Shown: positions 44,926 through 55,419, numbered from the stretch's first letter. The stretch is DNA of 64,000 bases from Salipiger mangrovisoli (GCF_015223355.1 NZ_JADFFK010000008.1:124001-188000); one strand, 5' to 3'. Notes: a model not told the origin generated them from the letters alone. Program-made: numbers and translations.

Positions 44926-45768
44926 ATGAATGACGAACGCCACTCCATCTTCCGCGACGCCGGACGTGACCGCAAGACTGCCGAGCAGATCCCGGACACG
45001 CCGCAGACGCGCGCCCCGTCCTATCGCCTCGCCTTCGCGGACGAGTCCTTCCTGTGCCGCGAGGAGTTGCGCCCGGTGCGGTTGCAGCTGGAATTGCTGA
45101 AGCCGCAGCTCGAGCTCGACGAGCGGCAGATCGAGAGCACCATCGTGCTGTTCGGCGGGGCGCGGATCCCCTCTCCGGCCGAGAAGGCAACAGCGCGCAC
45201 CAAGACGCTGGCGGACCTGTCGCATTTCTACGAAGAGGCGCGGCTCTTTGCGCAGGCGATGACCCGCAAGTCGATCGCCACGGGCAACCGTGAATTCGTC
45301 GTCACCACCGGCGGCGGGCCGGGCGTGATGGAGGCGGGCAATCGCGGTGCCGAGGAGGCCGGGGGCGTGTCGATCGGGCTCAATATCGTGCTGCCGCACG
45401 AGCAGGCGCCGAACGCCTACGTGACCCCGAACCTGTGCTTCAACTTCCACTATTTCGCGATCCGCAAGATGCATTTCCTCATGCGCGCGCGGGCGATCTG
45501 CGTTTTCCCCGGCGGCTTTGGGACGCTCGACGAGATGTTCGAGGCGCTGACGCTGATCCAGACCGGGCGGATGGAGCGGGTGCCCTTCCTGCTGTTCGGG
45601 CGCAGCTTCTGGGAGACCATCATCAACTGGAAGGCGCTGGAGGACGCCGGGACCATCAGCCCCGAGGATCTCGACCTCTTCCGCTTCGTCGAAAGCGCCG
45701 AGGAAGCGGCGCATATCATCGAGGAATGGGATCCGGCTCCGGCGCGGAGCGACATTCCGGGACGGTGA
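44926..45768 (+). CDS. LOG family / TIGR00730 Rossmann protein
   Basis: A 280-residue member of the LOG (cytokinin riboside monophosphate phosphoribohydrolase) family. The signature PGGFGTLDEMFEALT with its catalytic Arg/Glu context is present near residue 195, and TTGGGPGVMEAGNRGAEEA marks the nucleotide-binding loop. The long N-terminal extension is that of the bacterial TIGR00730 class. Substrate likely a nucleotide 5'-monophosphate. A terminator hairpin follows. Confidence 0.92.
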   Translation: MNDERHSIFRDAGRDRKTAEQIPDTPQTRAPSYRLAFADESFLCREELRPVRLQLELLKPQLELDERQIESTIVLFGGARIPSPAEKATARTKTLADLSHFYEEARLFAQAMTRKSIATGNREFVVTTGGGPGVMEAGNRGAEEAGGVSIGLNIVLPHEQAPNAYVTPNLCFNFHYFAIRKMHFLMRARAICVFPGGFGTLDEMFEALTLIQTGRMERVPFLLFGRSFWETIINWKALEDAGTISPEDLDLFRFVESAEEAAHIIEEWDPAPARSDIPGR

Positions 45769-45811
45769 CGCTGGCGGCGCGGCGCGGATCAAACGCGCCG
45801 ATCAAACGAAA

Positions 45812-45837
45812 GGGGCGCGGTCATCCGCGCCCCTTTT
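45812..45837 (+). terminator. Terminator between the LOG and epimerase genes
   Basis: Arms GGGGCGCGG and CCGCGCCCC (45812-45820 and 45825-45833) with a four-base loop are followed by TTTT. The genes on both sides converge, so it ends the LOG transcript and may also slow the opposite one, which lacks a clear T-run. Confidence 0.8.
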
Positions 45838-45863
45838 GCCTGAGTGTCCCGAGGTGGGTTCGT

Positions 45864-47864
45864 TCAGAGCGATTTCTGTTCTTCCACCTTCGTGGGGATG
45901 TCTTCGCAGCGCTCGACCCAGCGGGCGATGATCTCGCGGGCGAAATCCTCGTCCCGCTCTCCGATTGCCTGGCGCAGGTCCTTGATCGCCGTGGCGATCT
46001 CGAATTCGGAGAGGTAGCTTTCCTGCGCGCGCAGGATCTTGTGGTGCGGGGTGGTGAGCATGTCCGTGGAAATCAGCAGCTCTTCGTGCAGTTTCTCGCC
46101 CTTGCGCAGGCCGGTCACCTTGATCTCGATGTCGCCGTTGCGGGTCGCCTCGTCGCGCACCGTGTAGCCCGCGCCCTCGATCATTTGCCGCGCCAGCTTG
46201 TGGATGGGCACCGGCTCGCCCATGTCGAGCACGAAGACGTCGCCACCGCGCGAGAAGGAGCCTGCCAGAAGCACCAGGCGCGCGGCTTCGGAAATGGTCA
46301 TGAAATACCGCGTCACGCGGGTGTCGGTCAGGGTCACCGGCCCGCCGCGGGCGATCTGTTCCTCGAAGAGCGGAATGACCGATCCGGAGGAGCCGAGCAC
46401 ATTGCCGAAGCGGACCATCGAGAAGCGCGTGCCCGAGCTGCGGGTGGCGAGATCCTGCACGAGCAATTCGGCGAGGCGCTTCGAGGCGCCCATGACATTG
46501 GTCGGCCGCACCGCCTTGTCGGAGGAGACGAGGATGAACCGCTCGACCCCGGCCTCGCGCGAGGCCTCGGCGATGACCTTGGTGCCCAGCACGTTGTTGC
46601 GCATGCCGGTGATCACGTTGCTTTCCACCAACGGCAGGTGCTTGTAGGCGGCGGCATGGAGCACCACGTCGATGCGGTACTGCTTGAGAACACTGGCGAC
46701 GAGCGACTCGTCGAGCACGGAGCCCAGCACCGGCGTGATCTTGAGCCCGTCCTGCGTAAGGTCGCGCAGCTCCTTGTCGATGTTGTAGAGCGCCAGTTCC
46801 GAATGGTCGAGCGCGACGATGCACTCGGGTTTGCAGCCAAGCAGCTGGCGACAGAGTTCGGAACCGATCGAGCCACCCGCGCCGGTGATCAGGATGCGGC
46901 GACCGGTATAGGCGTGGCTGACGCCGGGCAGCTCGCTCTCAAGCCGACCGCGGCCGAGCAAGTCGTCCAGCGAGACCGGCGAGACGCGCTTGCGCAGCTC
47001 GCCCTTGCCGACGAGTTCGGCGAAGGAGGGCAGTGCATGGACCTCGCAGCCGATGCTGCGCAGGCGGTGGGCGATGCGCGCGAGCTCGGGCTGGCGGATC
47101 GAGGGCATGGCAAGCACCACGCGGTCGATGCCGCGGGTTTCGATCAGGTGCTTGATCGTCGAGGGGGCGTGCACGCGCAGCCCGGAGATGACGAGGGTCT
47201 GAAGGGTCGGATTGTCGTCGACGTAGCAGACCGGCTCGATCGCGTCGTCATGGCGCAGCGCGGCAACGAGCTGCTGGCCGGTCTTGCCCGCACCGTAGAT
47301 CAGCACCCGCATCCTTGGGCGGCTGCGCCTGTAGATCGCCACGGTGATGTGGCGCAGCGCGATCCGCCAGGACGCGCTGAGCACCATGAGGATGATCGCG
47401 AAGTTGAAATAGACAGGCAGGGTGATCTCGGGGTTCACCACCGCATCGATGACCAGCGCGGCCAGGGCGGTGAGGACCGAGAAAAGCGCGGTGCGGGTGA
47501 TGCCCCTGGTCTCGAAGGCGTTCAACTTGATCCGCGGCAATTGCAGGCGCGAGGAAATGACCGCCCCGGACAGCACGACAAGAACAATCAGCGGAATGAG
47601 TTCGGAGACCGGGGGAAGATCGGTGCGGACCGTGGCATTGAGAAAGATGGCAAGCGCCATCGCAAAGGCCACCATACCCACATCGAGGGCTAGGAAAATG
47701 ACCTGTTTCTGACCGCGCGAGAGCGAGGTGATCGATCTATAGAAGCGCAGGCGCGATCTGCTGGGACGCTGGGTCTTGCTATTTGCAGCGCCGGACAGGC
47801 GTTGCTGCATCTGCTGCCTCTTGCTTCTCTGCCGCATTGTTTCTTCTGTCCAATCGGTCTTCAA
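45864..47864 (-). CDS. Membrane-anchored nucleoside-diphosphate sugar epimerase/dehydratase (CapD/WbpM type)
   Basis: A 666-residue polysaccharide-biosynthesis protein. The N-terminal third has about four membrane helices and a coenzyme-binding GAGKTGQQLVAAL. The C-terminal Rossmann domain has GAGGSIGSELCRQLL and SSDKAVRPTNVMGASKRLAE, the Ser-Met-Lys catalytic signature of FlaA1/WbpM enzymes that convert UDP-GlcNAc to 4-keto-6-deoxy sugars. No other capsule or O-antigen gene is next to it, so the pathway served is unknown. Confidence 0.94.
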   Translation of the reverse strand: MKTDWTEETMRQRSKRQQMQQRLSGAANSKTQRPSRSRLRFYRSITSLSRGQKQVIFLALDVGMVAFAMALAIFLNATVRTDLPPVSELIPLIVLVVLSGAVISSRLQLPRIKLNAFETRGITRTALFSVLTALAALVIDAVVNPEITLPVYFNFAIILMVLSASWRIALRHITVAIYRRSRPRMRVLIYGAGKTGQQLVAALRHDDAIEPVCYVDDNPTLQTLVISGLRVHAPSTIKHLIETRGIDRVVLAMPSIRQPELARIAHRLRSIGCEVHALPSFAELVGKGELRKRVSPVSLDDLLGRGRLESELPGVSHAYTGRRILITGAGGSIGSELCRQLLGCKPECIVALDHSELALYNIDKELRDLTQDGLKITPVLGSVLDESLVASVLKQYRIDVVLHAAAYKHLPLVESNVITGMRNNVLGTKVIAEASREAGVERFILVSSDKAVRPTNVMGASKRLAELLVQDLATRSSGTRFSMVRFGNVLGSSGSVIPLFEEQIARGGPVTLTDTRVTRYFMTISEAARLVLLAGSFSRGGDVFVLDMGEPVPIHKLARQMIEGAGYTVRDEATRNGDIEIKVTGLRKGEKLHEELLISTDMLTTPHHKILRAQESYLSEFEIATAIKDLRQAIGERDEDFAREIIARWVERCEDIPTKVEEQKSL

Positions 47865-48183
47865 ATACGTTTATGATCTACGCACTTGCCTAAACAATGG
47901 ACAAGAGCAGAGATCCTGTGCTGTGCAGGAAGAGCGGTTTTCTTCCAAAGAATATTTGGTCAATGCCATGAAAATCGGCGGCTTAGTAGGGAAATTCCCG
48001 CATTTCGGGGTTTTGGGCGGAAGTTTGGGCCGGGCGTGGCCATTTGGCAGCAGCGACAGCCCGAATGCGGGCGCCGCACTGGAAAACAGCCCTTCCGGAT
48101 GTATCTCGCATGGGATATGAGGCGCGCCAGTCTGCAGCGCGGGATCCGCTCGCGCGCAGCATCCAGGAAGGAGAGCCAGAACC
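47865..48183. other. 319-bp intergenic region between the epimerase gene and asd, no gene seen
   Basis: Contains only short open frames. The centre is AT-richer (near 47880-47990) and probably carries the divergent promoters of the epimerase and asd genes. AAGGAGAG at 48168-48176 is the ribosome site of asd. I see no riboswitch or repeat of the families found elsewhere. Confidence 0.6.
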
Positions 48184-49206
48184 ATGGGCTACAAGGTCGT
48201 TGTTGCCGGTGCCACGGGGAACGTGGGCCGTGAAATGCTGAACATCCTCGCCGAGCGCGAGTTCCCGGTTGATGAAATCGCCGCACTCGCGTCGCGAAAA
48301 TCTCTGGGAACCGAGGTGAGCTTCGGCGACAAGACACTCAAAACCCAGGATCTCGCCACTTTCGACTTCACCGGCTGGGACATCGCGCTCTTTGCCGTGG
48401 GCTCGGGCCCGACGAAAGAATTCGCGCCGAAGGCTGCGGCCGCGGGCTGCGTGGTGATCGACAACAGCTCGCTCTACCGCTACGACCCGGACGTTCCGCT
48501 GATCGTGCCGGAAGTGAACGCCGACGCCGTGATGGGCTACACCAAGAAGAACATCATCGCGAACCCGAACTGCTCGACCGCTCAGATGGTCGTGGCGCTC
48601 AAGCCGCTGCATGATCGCGCCAAGATCAAGCGCGTTGTCGTATCGACCTACCAGTCGGTTTCGGGCTCGGGCAAGGAAGGTATGGACGAGCTCTGGGAGC
48701 AGACCAAGGCGGTCTACAACCCTGTCTCCGACGTCCCGCCGTCGAAGTTCACCAAGGAAATCGCCTTCAACGTCATTCCGCACATCGACGTTTTCCTCGA
48801 TGACGGTTCGACCAAGGAAGAGTGGAAGATGGTCGCCGAGACCAAGAAGATCATCGATCCGTCGATCAAGGTCACCGCGACCTGCGTCCGCGTTCCGGTC
48901 TTCGTCGGTCACTCGGAAGCGATCAACCTGGAGTTCGAGGAATTCCTCGACGAGGACGAAGCGCGCGACATCCTGCGCGAGGCGCCCGGCATCATGGTGA
49001 TCGACAAGCGCGAGGACGGTGGCTACGTCACCCCGAAGGAATGCGTGGGCGACTTCGCGACCTTCATCAGCCGCATCCGCCAGGACAGCACCATCGAGAA
49101 CGGTCTGAACCTGTGGTGCGTGTCGGACAACCTGCGCAAGGGCGCGGCGCTCAACGCCGTGCAGATCGCAGAGGTGCTTGGTCAGAAGGCGCTCAAGAAG
49201 GGCTGA
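48184..49206 (+). CDS. asd: Aspartate-semialdehyde dehydrogenase
   Basis: Reduces aspartyl phosphate to the semialdehyde, the branch point to lysine, threonine and methionine. It has 340 residues. The NADP motif is VVAGATGNVGREMLNILAER, the active-site Cys lies in IIANPNCSTAQMVVALKPL, and STYQSVSGSGKEGM plus the C-terminal SDNLRKGAALNAVQIAE are typical. A strong terminator follows. Codon use is slightly less GC3-biased than neighbours, perhaps because of high expression. Confidence 0.97.
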   Translation: MGYKVVVAGATGNVGREMLNILAEREFPVDEIAALASRKSLGTEVSFGDKTLKTQDLATFDFTGWDIALFAVGSGPTKEFAPKAAAAGCVVIDNSSLYRYDPDVPLIVPEVNADAVMGYTKKNIIANPNCSTAQMVVALKPLHDRAKIKRVVVSTYQSVSGSGKEGMDELWEQTKAVYNPVSDVPPSKFTKEIAFNVIPHIDVFLDDGSTKEEWKMVAETKKIIDPSIKVTATCVRVPVFVGHSEAINLEFEEFLDEDEARDILREAPGIMVIDKREDGGYVTPKECVGDFATFISRIRQDSTIENGLNLWCVSDNLRKGAALNAVQIAEVLGQKALKKG

Positions 49207-49233
49207 GGTCTCCTCAATCCTTGACAATTTCTT

Positions 49234-49265
49234 AAAACCCGCCCCTGAAAGGGGGCGGGTTTTTA
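49234..49265 (+). terminator. Rho-independent terminator of asd
   Basis: AAAACCCGCCCC and GGGGCGGGTTTTT arms around a short loop near 49246 form a strong hairpin ending in a T-run, 27 bp after the asd stop. Confidence 0.9.
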
Positions 49266-49461
49266 CTATGATTTTAAGTATTTCCCAGAAATTCGGATCG
49301 TACCCCATCCGTTGGGATAGGTGCGCCTCACCCACTGGGAACGGCACCTACTCCGCCGTCAGGATGGGCGGATATTTCTCATGTTGGTAGAAAAGGTACA
49401 TCGACAGCGACGGTTCCCGCCGCACCCGCCAGAAGGCGCAGCCAGTCAAAGGAGTGCCGAC

Positions 49462-49605
49462 ATGACCATTGATCTCGCAGACATCGCCCGCGGCCGCCGC
49501 ATCGTTGCCATTGCCGCCCGCGACATGTCCCTGCTGAGCCGGCGGAGCCGTCCCATGCCCAGCCTGATGGTGCGACTGCTGAACAGCTTCCGCCTTCCGT
49601 CCTGA
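49462..49605 (+). CDS. Small basic protein, 47 residues, unknown
   Basis: Starts MTIDLADIARGRRIVAIAA and is rich in Arg, Ser and Leu (RDMSLLSRRSRPMPSLM), with net positive charge. AAAGGAG (49448-49454) lies seven bases before ATG, an ideal ribosome site, which is the main evidence that it is translated. It resembles short DUF1127-like proteins only in charge and size. It stands between the asd terminator and the structured gap. Confidence 0.55.
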   Translation: MTIDLADIARGRRIVAIAARDMSLLSRRSRPMPSLMVRLLNSFRLPS

Positions 49606-49978
49606 GCGCGTCAAAGGATTTTACGAGTGCCGCCTCGGCGACCTGCGGTCGCCACGTAACCAGGCCAGTTATCCCCAGGGGGTGGGGCGTTTCGAACCCC
49701 CAACCGACCCTCGTGTCGCGTTGAGTTCCGCCGGTGGTGTTGTTTTGAGTGCCGGCATGGACGCGAGGGTCTCCGAGTGTTTCGGAGTGTGTGTTGTGTA
49801 CCAGTAATGGCGGGGTGCGTGGTCTGGTGGTCGCGGGCCCCGCTGGTCGTTTCGCCAGGCCGCAAGGACCTGTTGTGCGTCGTGGTCCCTGCCGTCACAT
49901 CCGGTCGCCATTTGTGAACCGCCGGGCGGTGAAATCGTGCTAAACTATCTGTGTTTGAGTATGGAAGAGATTTGAGCA
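49606..49978. ncRNA. Structured gap, possible non-coding RNA
   Basis: No credible reading frame. Several stems can form: GGCGACC-TGC-GGTCGCC (49637-49653); GACCCTCG (49706-49713) with CGAGGGTC (49764-49771), enclosing GCCGG (49730-49734) with CCGGC (49752-49756); CTCCGA-GTGTT-TCGGAG (49771-49787). GT-rich tracts (GTGTGTGTTGTG) set it apart from the neighbouring coding DNA. No match to tmRNA, RNase P, SRP or 6S RNA that I know; strand unknown. Confidence 0.35.
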
Positions 49979-50365
49979 ATGGATAGTGTTGATCGTGCCG
50001 GCTCGATTATCGGGCCGTTTCTCGGCGGGTCTTCGCCGATCTCCCTCACCTCCCGCGGCCACGGCGTTTCGGAAGACATGTTGCCAGGCGATCTTGATTC
50101 CGAAACCGCGGCGCTTTTGCGCATGGTGGTGCTGCCGCAGATCGAGGCGGCCTCCAGTTGGGGAGACCTCGTGATCAGGCTGAGGGAGAAGGGCTTTGGG
50201 CTGGGCTTTCGCGCGGGCCGGATGATTCTGAACCGGCTCGACAGTGGCGCGGAAATCTGCACGGGACGCAGCCTTGGCGCGCCCCTGCGGGGTCTTGCGG
50301 CGCGGCTCGGGCGCCCGGCGCTGCGGCTCAGCCGCGACGGGCAGAGCGCGCAACTTCAGGGCTGA
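49979..50365 (+). CDS. Hypothetical protein, 128 residues
   Basis: An unrecognised protein starting MDSVDRAGSIIGPFLGGSSP. The better conserved-looking half is LVIRLREKGFGLGFRAGRMI then SLGAPLRGLAARLGRPALRL, with a basic, helical character. AAGAGA lies about ten bases before the ATG. No domain, signal peptide or membrane segment is seen. It converges on the carbonic anhydrase gene. The frame is unbroken and codon use resembles that of neighbours. Confidence 0.68.
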   Translation: MDSVDRAGSIIGPFLGGSSPISLTSRGHGVSEDMLPGDLDSETAALLRMVVLPQIEAASSWGDLVIRLREKGFGLGFRAGRMILNRLDSGAEICTGRSLGAPLRGLAARLGRPALRLSRDGQSAQLQG

Positions 50366-50380
50366 GCCGCGCGGCGCGGG

Positions 50381-51028
50381 TCAGACCACCTGGTAGCCAC
50401 CTGCTTTCGGGTCGTAGCATTCCAGCGACCCGCTGCCGATGTCGTGCCACAGCCCGTGGATCGACAGATCCTGCGATTCGACGGCCTGGCGCACGAAGGG
50501 GAAGGTCATCAGGTTCTCGAGCGAGACCAGCACCGACTCCTTTTCCAGCGCGCGGGCCATGTCCTCGGGCTTGCGTTCGACCACGCGGTCGTAGCCGGGG
50601 CGCAGGATGTCCATCCAGCGGCCGACGAAGCTCGACTTCTCTTCGAGCTGGGGCGCATTGCCCGAGCACATATCGAGGCAGCCCTTCACGCCGCCGCAGC
50701 TGGAATGGCCCATGACGATGACATGGGCGACCTTGAGCGCGGTGACCGCATATTCGATCGCCGCCGAGGTGCCGTGCTGCTGCCCATCCGGCTTATAGGG
50801 CGGCACCAGGTTGGCGATGTTGCGGTGGATGAAGAACTCGCCAGTGTCCGCCCCGAAGATCGAGGTCACATGCACGCGGCTGTCGCAGCACGAGATGATC
50901 ATCGCGCGCGGGTGCTGCCCCTCGGAGGCCAGACGTCGGTACCACGCGGAATTCTCGGCATAGCTGGTCGCCTTCCAGCCCTGGAATCGCTGGACCAGGT
51001 AAGAGGGAAGCGGTTTGGCGTTGTGCAT
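50381..51028 (-). CDS. Beta-class carbonic anhydrase
   Basis: Interconverts CO2 and bicarbonate. It is 215 residues. Zinc ligands are Cys48, His108 and Cys111 (SCCDSRVHV, VMGHSSCGGVKG), and the Asp49-Arg51 dyad typical of beta-class enzymes is present. Also FIHRNIANLVPPY and ENLMTFPFVRQAV are conserved. It stands between two unknown proteins. Met at 51028 (MHNAKPLPSYL) is chosen over an upstream in-frame start at 51040. Confidence 0.95.
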   Translation of the reverse strand: MHNAKPLPSYLVQRFQGWKATSYAENSAWYRRLASEGQHPRAMIISCCDSRVHVTSIFGADTGEFFIHRNIANLVPPYKPDGQQHGTSAAIEYAVTALKVAHVIVMGHSSCGGVKGCLDMCSGNAPQLEEKSSFVGRWMDILRPGYDRVVERKPEDMARALEKESVLVSLENLMTFPFVRQAVESQDLSIHGLWHDIGSGSLECYDPKAGGYQVV

Positions 51029-51176
51029 CTCGATCCTCAAAGCAACTTGAAGCCTTTGACGGAATACGCGGGATTGTCGCGGAATTCGAGAGAAGAAACA
51101 CCATCATCTAACGTTTTGGGAACCGCGACCCTGTATGAGGGGGGTGCCGTGGGGGCGTTGAGCGGAGGATAGGGCG

Positions 51177-51599
51177 GTGACCAAATCGCAAACGACCGGC
51201 CCGGCACCCGCCGGGGCGGTGAGCCAAATTGCTGTGCTGGCCCCATTCGAGAAGGCGGGGTTGGACCCGCAGCCTCTCGAAGCGATCTTCGCGCGCCTCG
51301 GTCCGTCCGAGGCGGAAAACGCCCTTTGTCGCGCGATGGAGGAGTTGGCCTACAGGCTGGGAGAACTTGACCGCGTTCACGCAGAGGGGCGCTGGTCCGA
51401 CACGCGGCGCCATGTCCGCGAACTCGGGGGGATCGCGGACTGCCTTGGCATGAGTTCGGTCGTGCGGATTTCCGAGGATGTGCTGACCTGCCTGGAAGAC
51501 GGCGATCTGGTGGCGCTTTCGGCCACGGTGGCGCGGCTTGGTCGCGTGGGCGAGCGCTCGCTCTACGCCATCTGGGACATGGAGGATCAGGGCGTCTGA
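51177..51599 (+). CDS. Hypothetical protein, 140 residues
   Basis: An unrecognised, largely helical protein with a GTG start at 51177. The segment LCRAMEELAYRLGELDRVHA and the repeat-like HVRELGGIADCLGMSSVVRI suggest a four-helix or Hpt-like arrangement; a His is at the right kind of position (RRHVREL), but this is speculation. Good codon bias and lack of stops over 140 codons support a real gene. It is separated from the aminopeptidase by 170 bp. Confidence 0.72.
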   Translation: MTKSQTTGPAPAGAVSQIAVLAPFEKAGLDPQPLEAIFARLGPSEAENALCRAMEELAYRLGELDRVHAEGRWSDTRRHVRELGGIADCLGMSSVVRISEDVLTCLEDGDLVALSATVARLGRVGERSLYAIWDMEDQGV

Positions 51600-51769
51600 A
51601 CCGCCGGGCACTTCGATCGGCGGATCGGGAGGCCGCTGCCGCACGGCCTCGATCTTGGCGGTGCACGGCTGTCACGTCGCCGTCATCTGCCCGACCCGCT
51701 CCGGTTCCGCCCCCTTGCGGGTGCCGCTGGCTCCGATAGGCTTGGCGCAAACCGACCAAGGGGACCCAA

Positions 51770-53148
<1,379 letters not shown>

Positions 53149-53152
<4 letters not shown>

Positions 53153-53997
53153 GGGACACCGTGTCGATGGATCGCCGACTCACCCCCGCCAATGGCCGCG
53201 TTGCCGATGCGCAGCTTCAGGGACAGGTCGAGGCGCAGTACTTCACCCAAGGCGAGCCTGCGACGGTCCGGGCCGACGTCGCCGACCTGCTGAAAGCGCC
53301 CGCGGGTGCCCGCGATCGCCAGCTGACCCATGGCGCCGCCGTCACCGTCTACGAGCGCCACGAGGGCTGGGCCTTCGTTCAGGCGCAGGCGGATGGCTTC
53401 GTTGGCTACCTGTCCGAGGAGGCGCTGGGGCCGCGCACCGCGCCAACCCACCGCGTCGCAACCCGCGCCACCCACGCCTATGCCGGGGCCAACCTCAAGA
53501 CGCCCGAGCGCGCCTTCCTGACCCTCGGCGCGCGGCTCTGCGTGACCGGCCAGTCCGGCAGCTTCCTCGAGACCGAGGCAGGTTTTGTTCCCGCTGGTCA
53601 CCTGCTGCCGCTCGACAGGCCCGATCCCGATCCAGTCGCCGTCTCCGAGCGGCTGCTCGGCACGCCCTACCTCTGGGGCGGGAACTCGGCGATGGGCATC
53701 GATTGCTCGGGGCTGGTACAGGCCGGGTTGCTGGCCTGCGGCATCGACTGTCCCGGCGACAGCGACCTGCAAGAGCGCGCGCTCGGCACGACGCTCGCCC
53801 CCGGCATCGCGCCGAAGCGGGGTGATCTCTTCTTCTGGAAGGGCCATGTCGCCTGGGTCGCCGACGAGACGACCTTGCTGCACGCCAACGCCCATCACAT
53901 GGCCGTCGCCTACGAGCCGATCGCCGACGCGCTGACCCGTATCGAGACGCAGGGCGACGGCCCCGTCACCCGACACGCCCGCCTCACCGGAGCCTGA
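53149..53997 (+). CDS. NlpC/P60 family peptidase with SH3-type domains
   Basis: A 282-residue cell-wall type cysteine peptidase. The C-terminal domain has the Cys in MGIDCSGLVQAGLLACGI and the His in FFWKGHVAWVAD, with a third polar residue in LLHANAHHMAV. Two SH3-like segments precede it (VTVYERHEGWAFVQAQADG and RLCVTGQSGSFLETEAGF). There is no signal peptide, so it could act on murein peptides recycled in the cytoplasm, consistent with its coupling to an aminopeptidase gene. Confidence 0.92.
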
Positions 53998-53998
53998 G

Positions 53999-54961
53999 AT
54001 GACCAGCGATTCCTTCTTCCACCCCGTCTCGGGCATGGAGCTGCCGCGCTACGCCGGCATTCCCACCTTCATGCGCCTGCCGCTGGTGCAGCCCGACCAC
54101 GCGCGGTTTTCCGAGGTCGAGATCGGCCTCGTCGGCGTGCCCTGGGACAGCGGCACCACCAACCGCCCCGGCCCGCGGCATGGCCCGCGCCAGCTGCGCG
54201 ACGCCTCGACGATGATCCGCGCCGAGCACGGCCATTTCGGCATCCGCCCCTTCGAGGCCGCCGCTTGCGCCGACCTCGGCGACGTCGGCCCGAACCCGGC
54301 CGACATCCAAGACAGCATGGCGCGGATCACCGCCTTCTACGACCGGATCGTCGCGGCGGGGATCCGGCCGCTCACGGGCGGCGGTGACCACCTCTGCTCG
54401 CTGCCCGTGCTGCGCGCGCTCGGCAAGGCAAAGCCGCTCGGCATGGTGCATTTCGACAGCCATACCGACCTCTGGGACAGCTACTTCGGTGGCTTCAAGT
54501 ACACCCATGGCACACCCTTCCGCCGTGCGGTGGAGGAGGGCTTGCTTGATCCCAAGCGCGTGGTGCAGATCGGCATCCGCGGCCCGATGTACGACCACGA
54601 GGACCGAGATTTCGCCAAGTCGACGGGCATCCGCATCATCCCGATCGAAGAGTTCCACGCCCGCGGCGTGGCCGACGTCATGGCCGAAGCGCGCGAGATC
54701 GTCGGCACCGAGCCGACCTATGTCAGCTACGACATCGATTTCGTCGATCCCACCTTCGCCCCCGGCACCGGCACTCCCGAGATCGGCGGGCCGAACTCCT
54801 ACCAGGCGCTGCAGGTCGTGCGCGAGCTGATGGGGCTGAATATCGTGGGCGCCGACCTCGTCGAAGTCTCGCCGCCCTTCGATAGCTCGGGCGGCACCGC
54901 CTTCCTCGGCGTGACGATCATGTTCGAGTTGCTCTGCGCCATGGTCGGCCAGGGCGCGTGA
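53999..54961 (+). CDS. Agmatinase/arginase-family ureohydrolase
   Basis: A 320-residue manganese enzyme. Motifs are GGGDHLCSLPVLRAL (usually GGDHS), MVHFDSHTDLWDSY with the Asp-x-His-x-Asp ligands, and SYDIDFVDPTFAPGTGTPEIGG, the family signature. The second and third motifs are complete. It hydrolyses agmatine or a related guanidino compound such as guanidinobutyrate; the exact substrate is uncertain. ATG 53999 follows the NlpC stop by 1 bp, so it may be translated from the same transcript. Confidence 0.92.
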   Translation: MTSDSFFHPVSGMELPRYAGIPTFMRLPLVQPDHARFSEVEIGLVGVPWDSGTTNRPGPRHGPRQLRDASTMIRAEHGHFGIRPFEAAACADLGDVGPNPADIQDSMARITAFYDRIVAAGIRPLTGGGDHLCSLPVLRALGKAKPLGMVHFDSHTDLWDSYFGGFKYTHGTPFRRAVEEGLLDPKRVVQIGIRGPMYDHEDRDFAKSTGIRIIPIEEFHARGVADVMAEAREIVGTEPTYVSYDIDFVDPTFAPGTGTPEIGGPNSYQALQVVRELMGLNIVGADLVEVSPPFDSSGGTAFLGVTIMFELLCAMVGQGA

Positions 54962-54969
54962 CGGTCCCT

Positions 54970-54997
54970 ATCCGCGCGGTCACTCCACCGCGCGGAT
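54970..54997. terminator. Hairpin between convergent ureohydrolase and DUF2794 genes
   Basis: Eleven-base perfect arms ATCCGCGCGGT and ACCGCGCGGAT with a six-base loop, overlapping the last codons of DUF2794. There is no T-run. It may block read-through from both sides. Confidence 0.6.
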
Positions 54998-55315
54998 CAG
55001 CTTGCGCTCGAGCACGCGCAGCACGGTCTTGAGGTCGTGCCCCCGCTTGAGCACCTGCCCCTCCATGGTGATCACCGCGAATTCGCCCTGCCGCTGCCGC
55101 AGCTTGGGGCGCTTTTCGATGCGGTAGAGCGGATGTTCGGCGGTGCGCCGGAAGACGGAAAACACCGCCACGTCCTTGAGCGAGGAAATCCCGTAATCCC
55201 GCCATTCCCCGGCCGCCACCATGCGGCCATAGAGCGAGAGGATCACATTCAGCTCGGTCCGGTGAAAGGCGACAACATCGCTGCCCTGTCCCGGAAAAGG
55301 TGTCAGGCTGTTCAT
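54980..55315 (-). CDS. DUF2794 family protein
   Basis: A 111-residue alphaproteobacterial protein. The conserved centre is FHRTELNVILSLYGRMVAAG, then EWRDYGISSLKDVAVFSVFR and PLYRIEKRPKL. Function unknown. It lies convergent with the ureohydrolase gene, with 18 bp between the two stops. The start Met is supported by the family pattern (Asn-Ser-Leu at the N-terminus varies). Confidence 0.92.
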   Translation of the reverse strand: MNSLTPFPGQGSDVVAFHRTELNVILSLYGRMVAAGEWRDYGISSLKDVAVFSVFRRTAEHPLYRIEKRPKLRQRQGEFAVITMEGQVLKRGHDLKTVLRVLERKLIRAVE

Positions 55316-55419
55316 CCCTCAAAGCTGCGCCCGATGTGGTCACAAATCAAGGTCTGCCGTGCAGTCCTTGCGTCGCAAATCATTCCGCCGAAAGAAAATC
55401 CGGTCCCCGGGTCGTCCGC

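Noticed and set aside
49606-49978. tmRNA, RNase P, SRP or 6S RNA in the structured gap
   Set aside because: No resume codon and tag such as Ala-Asn-Asp, no class A RNase P core and no SRP domain were seen on either strand.
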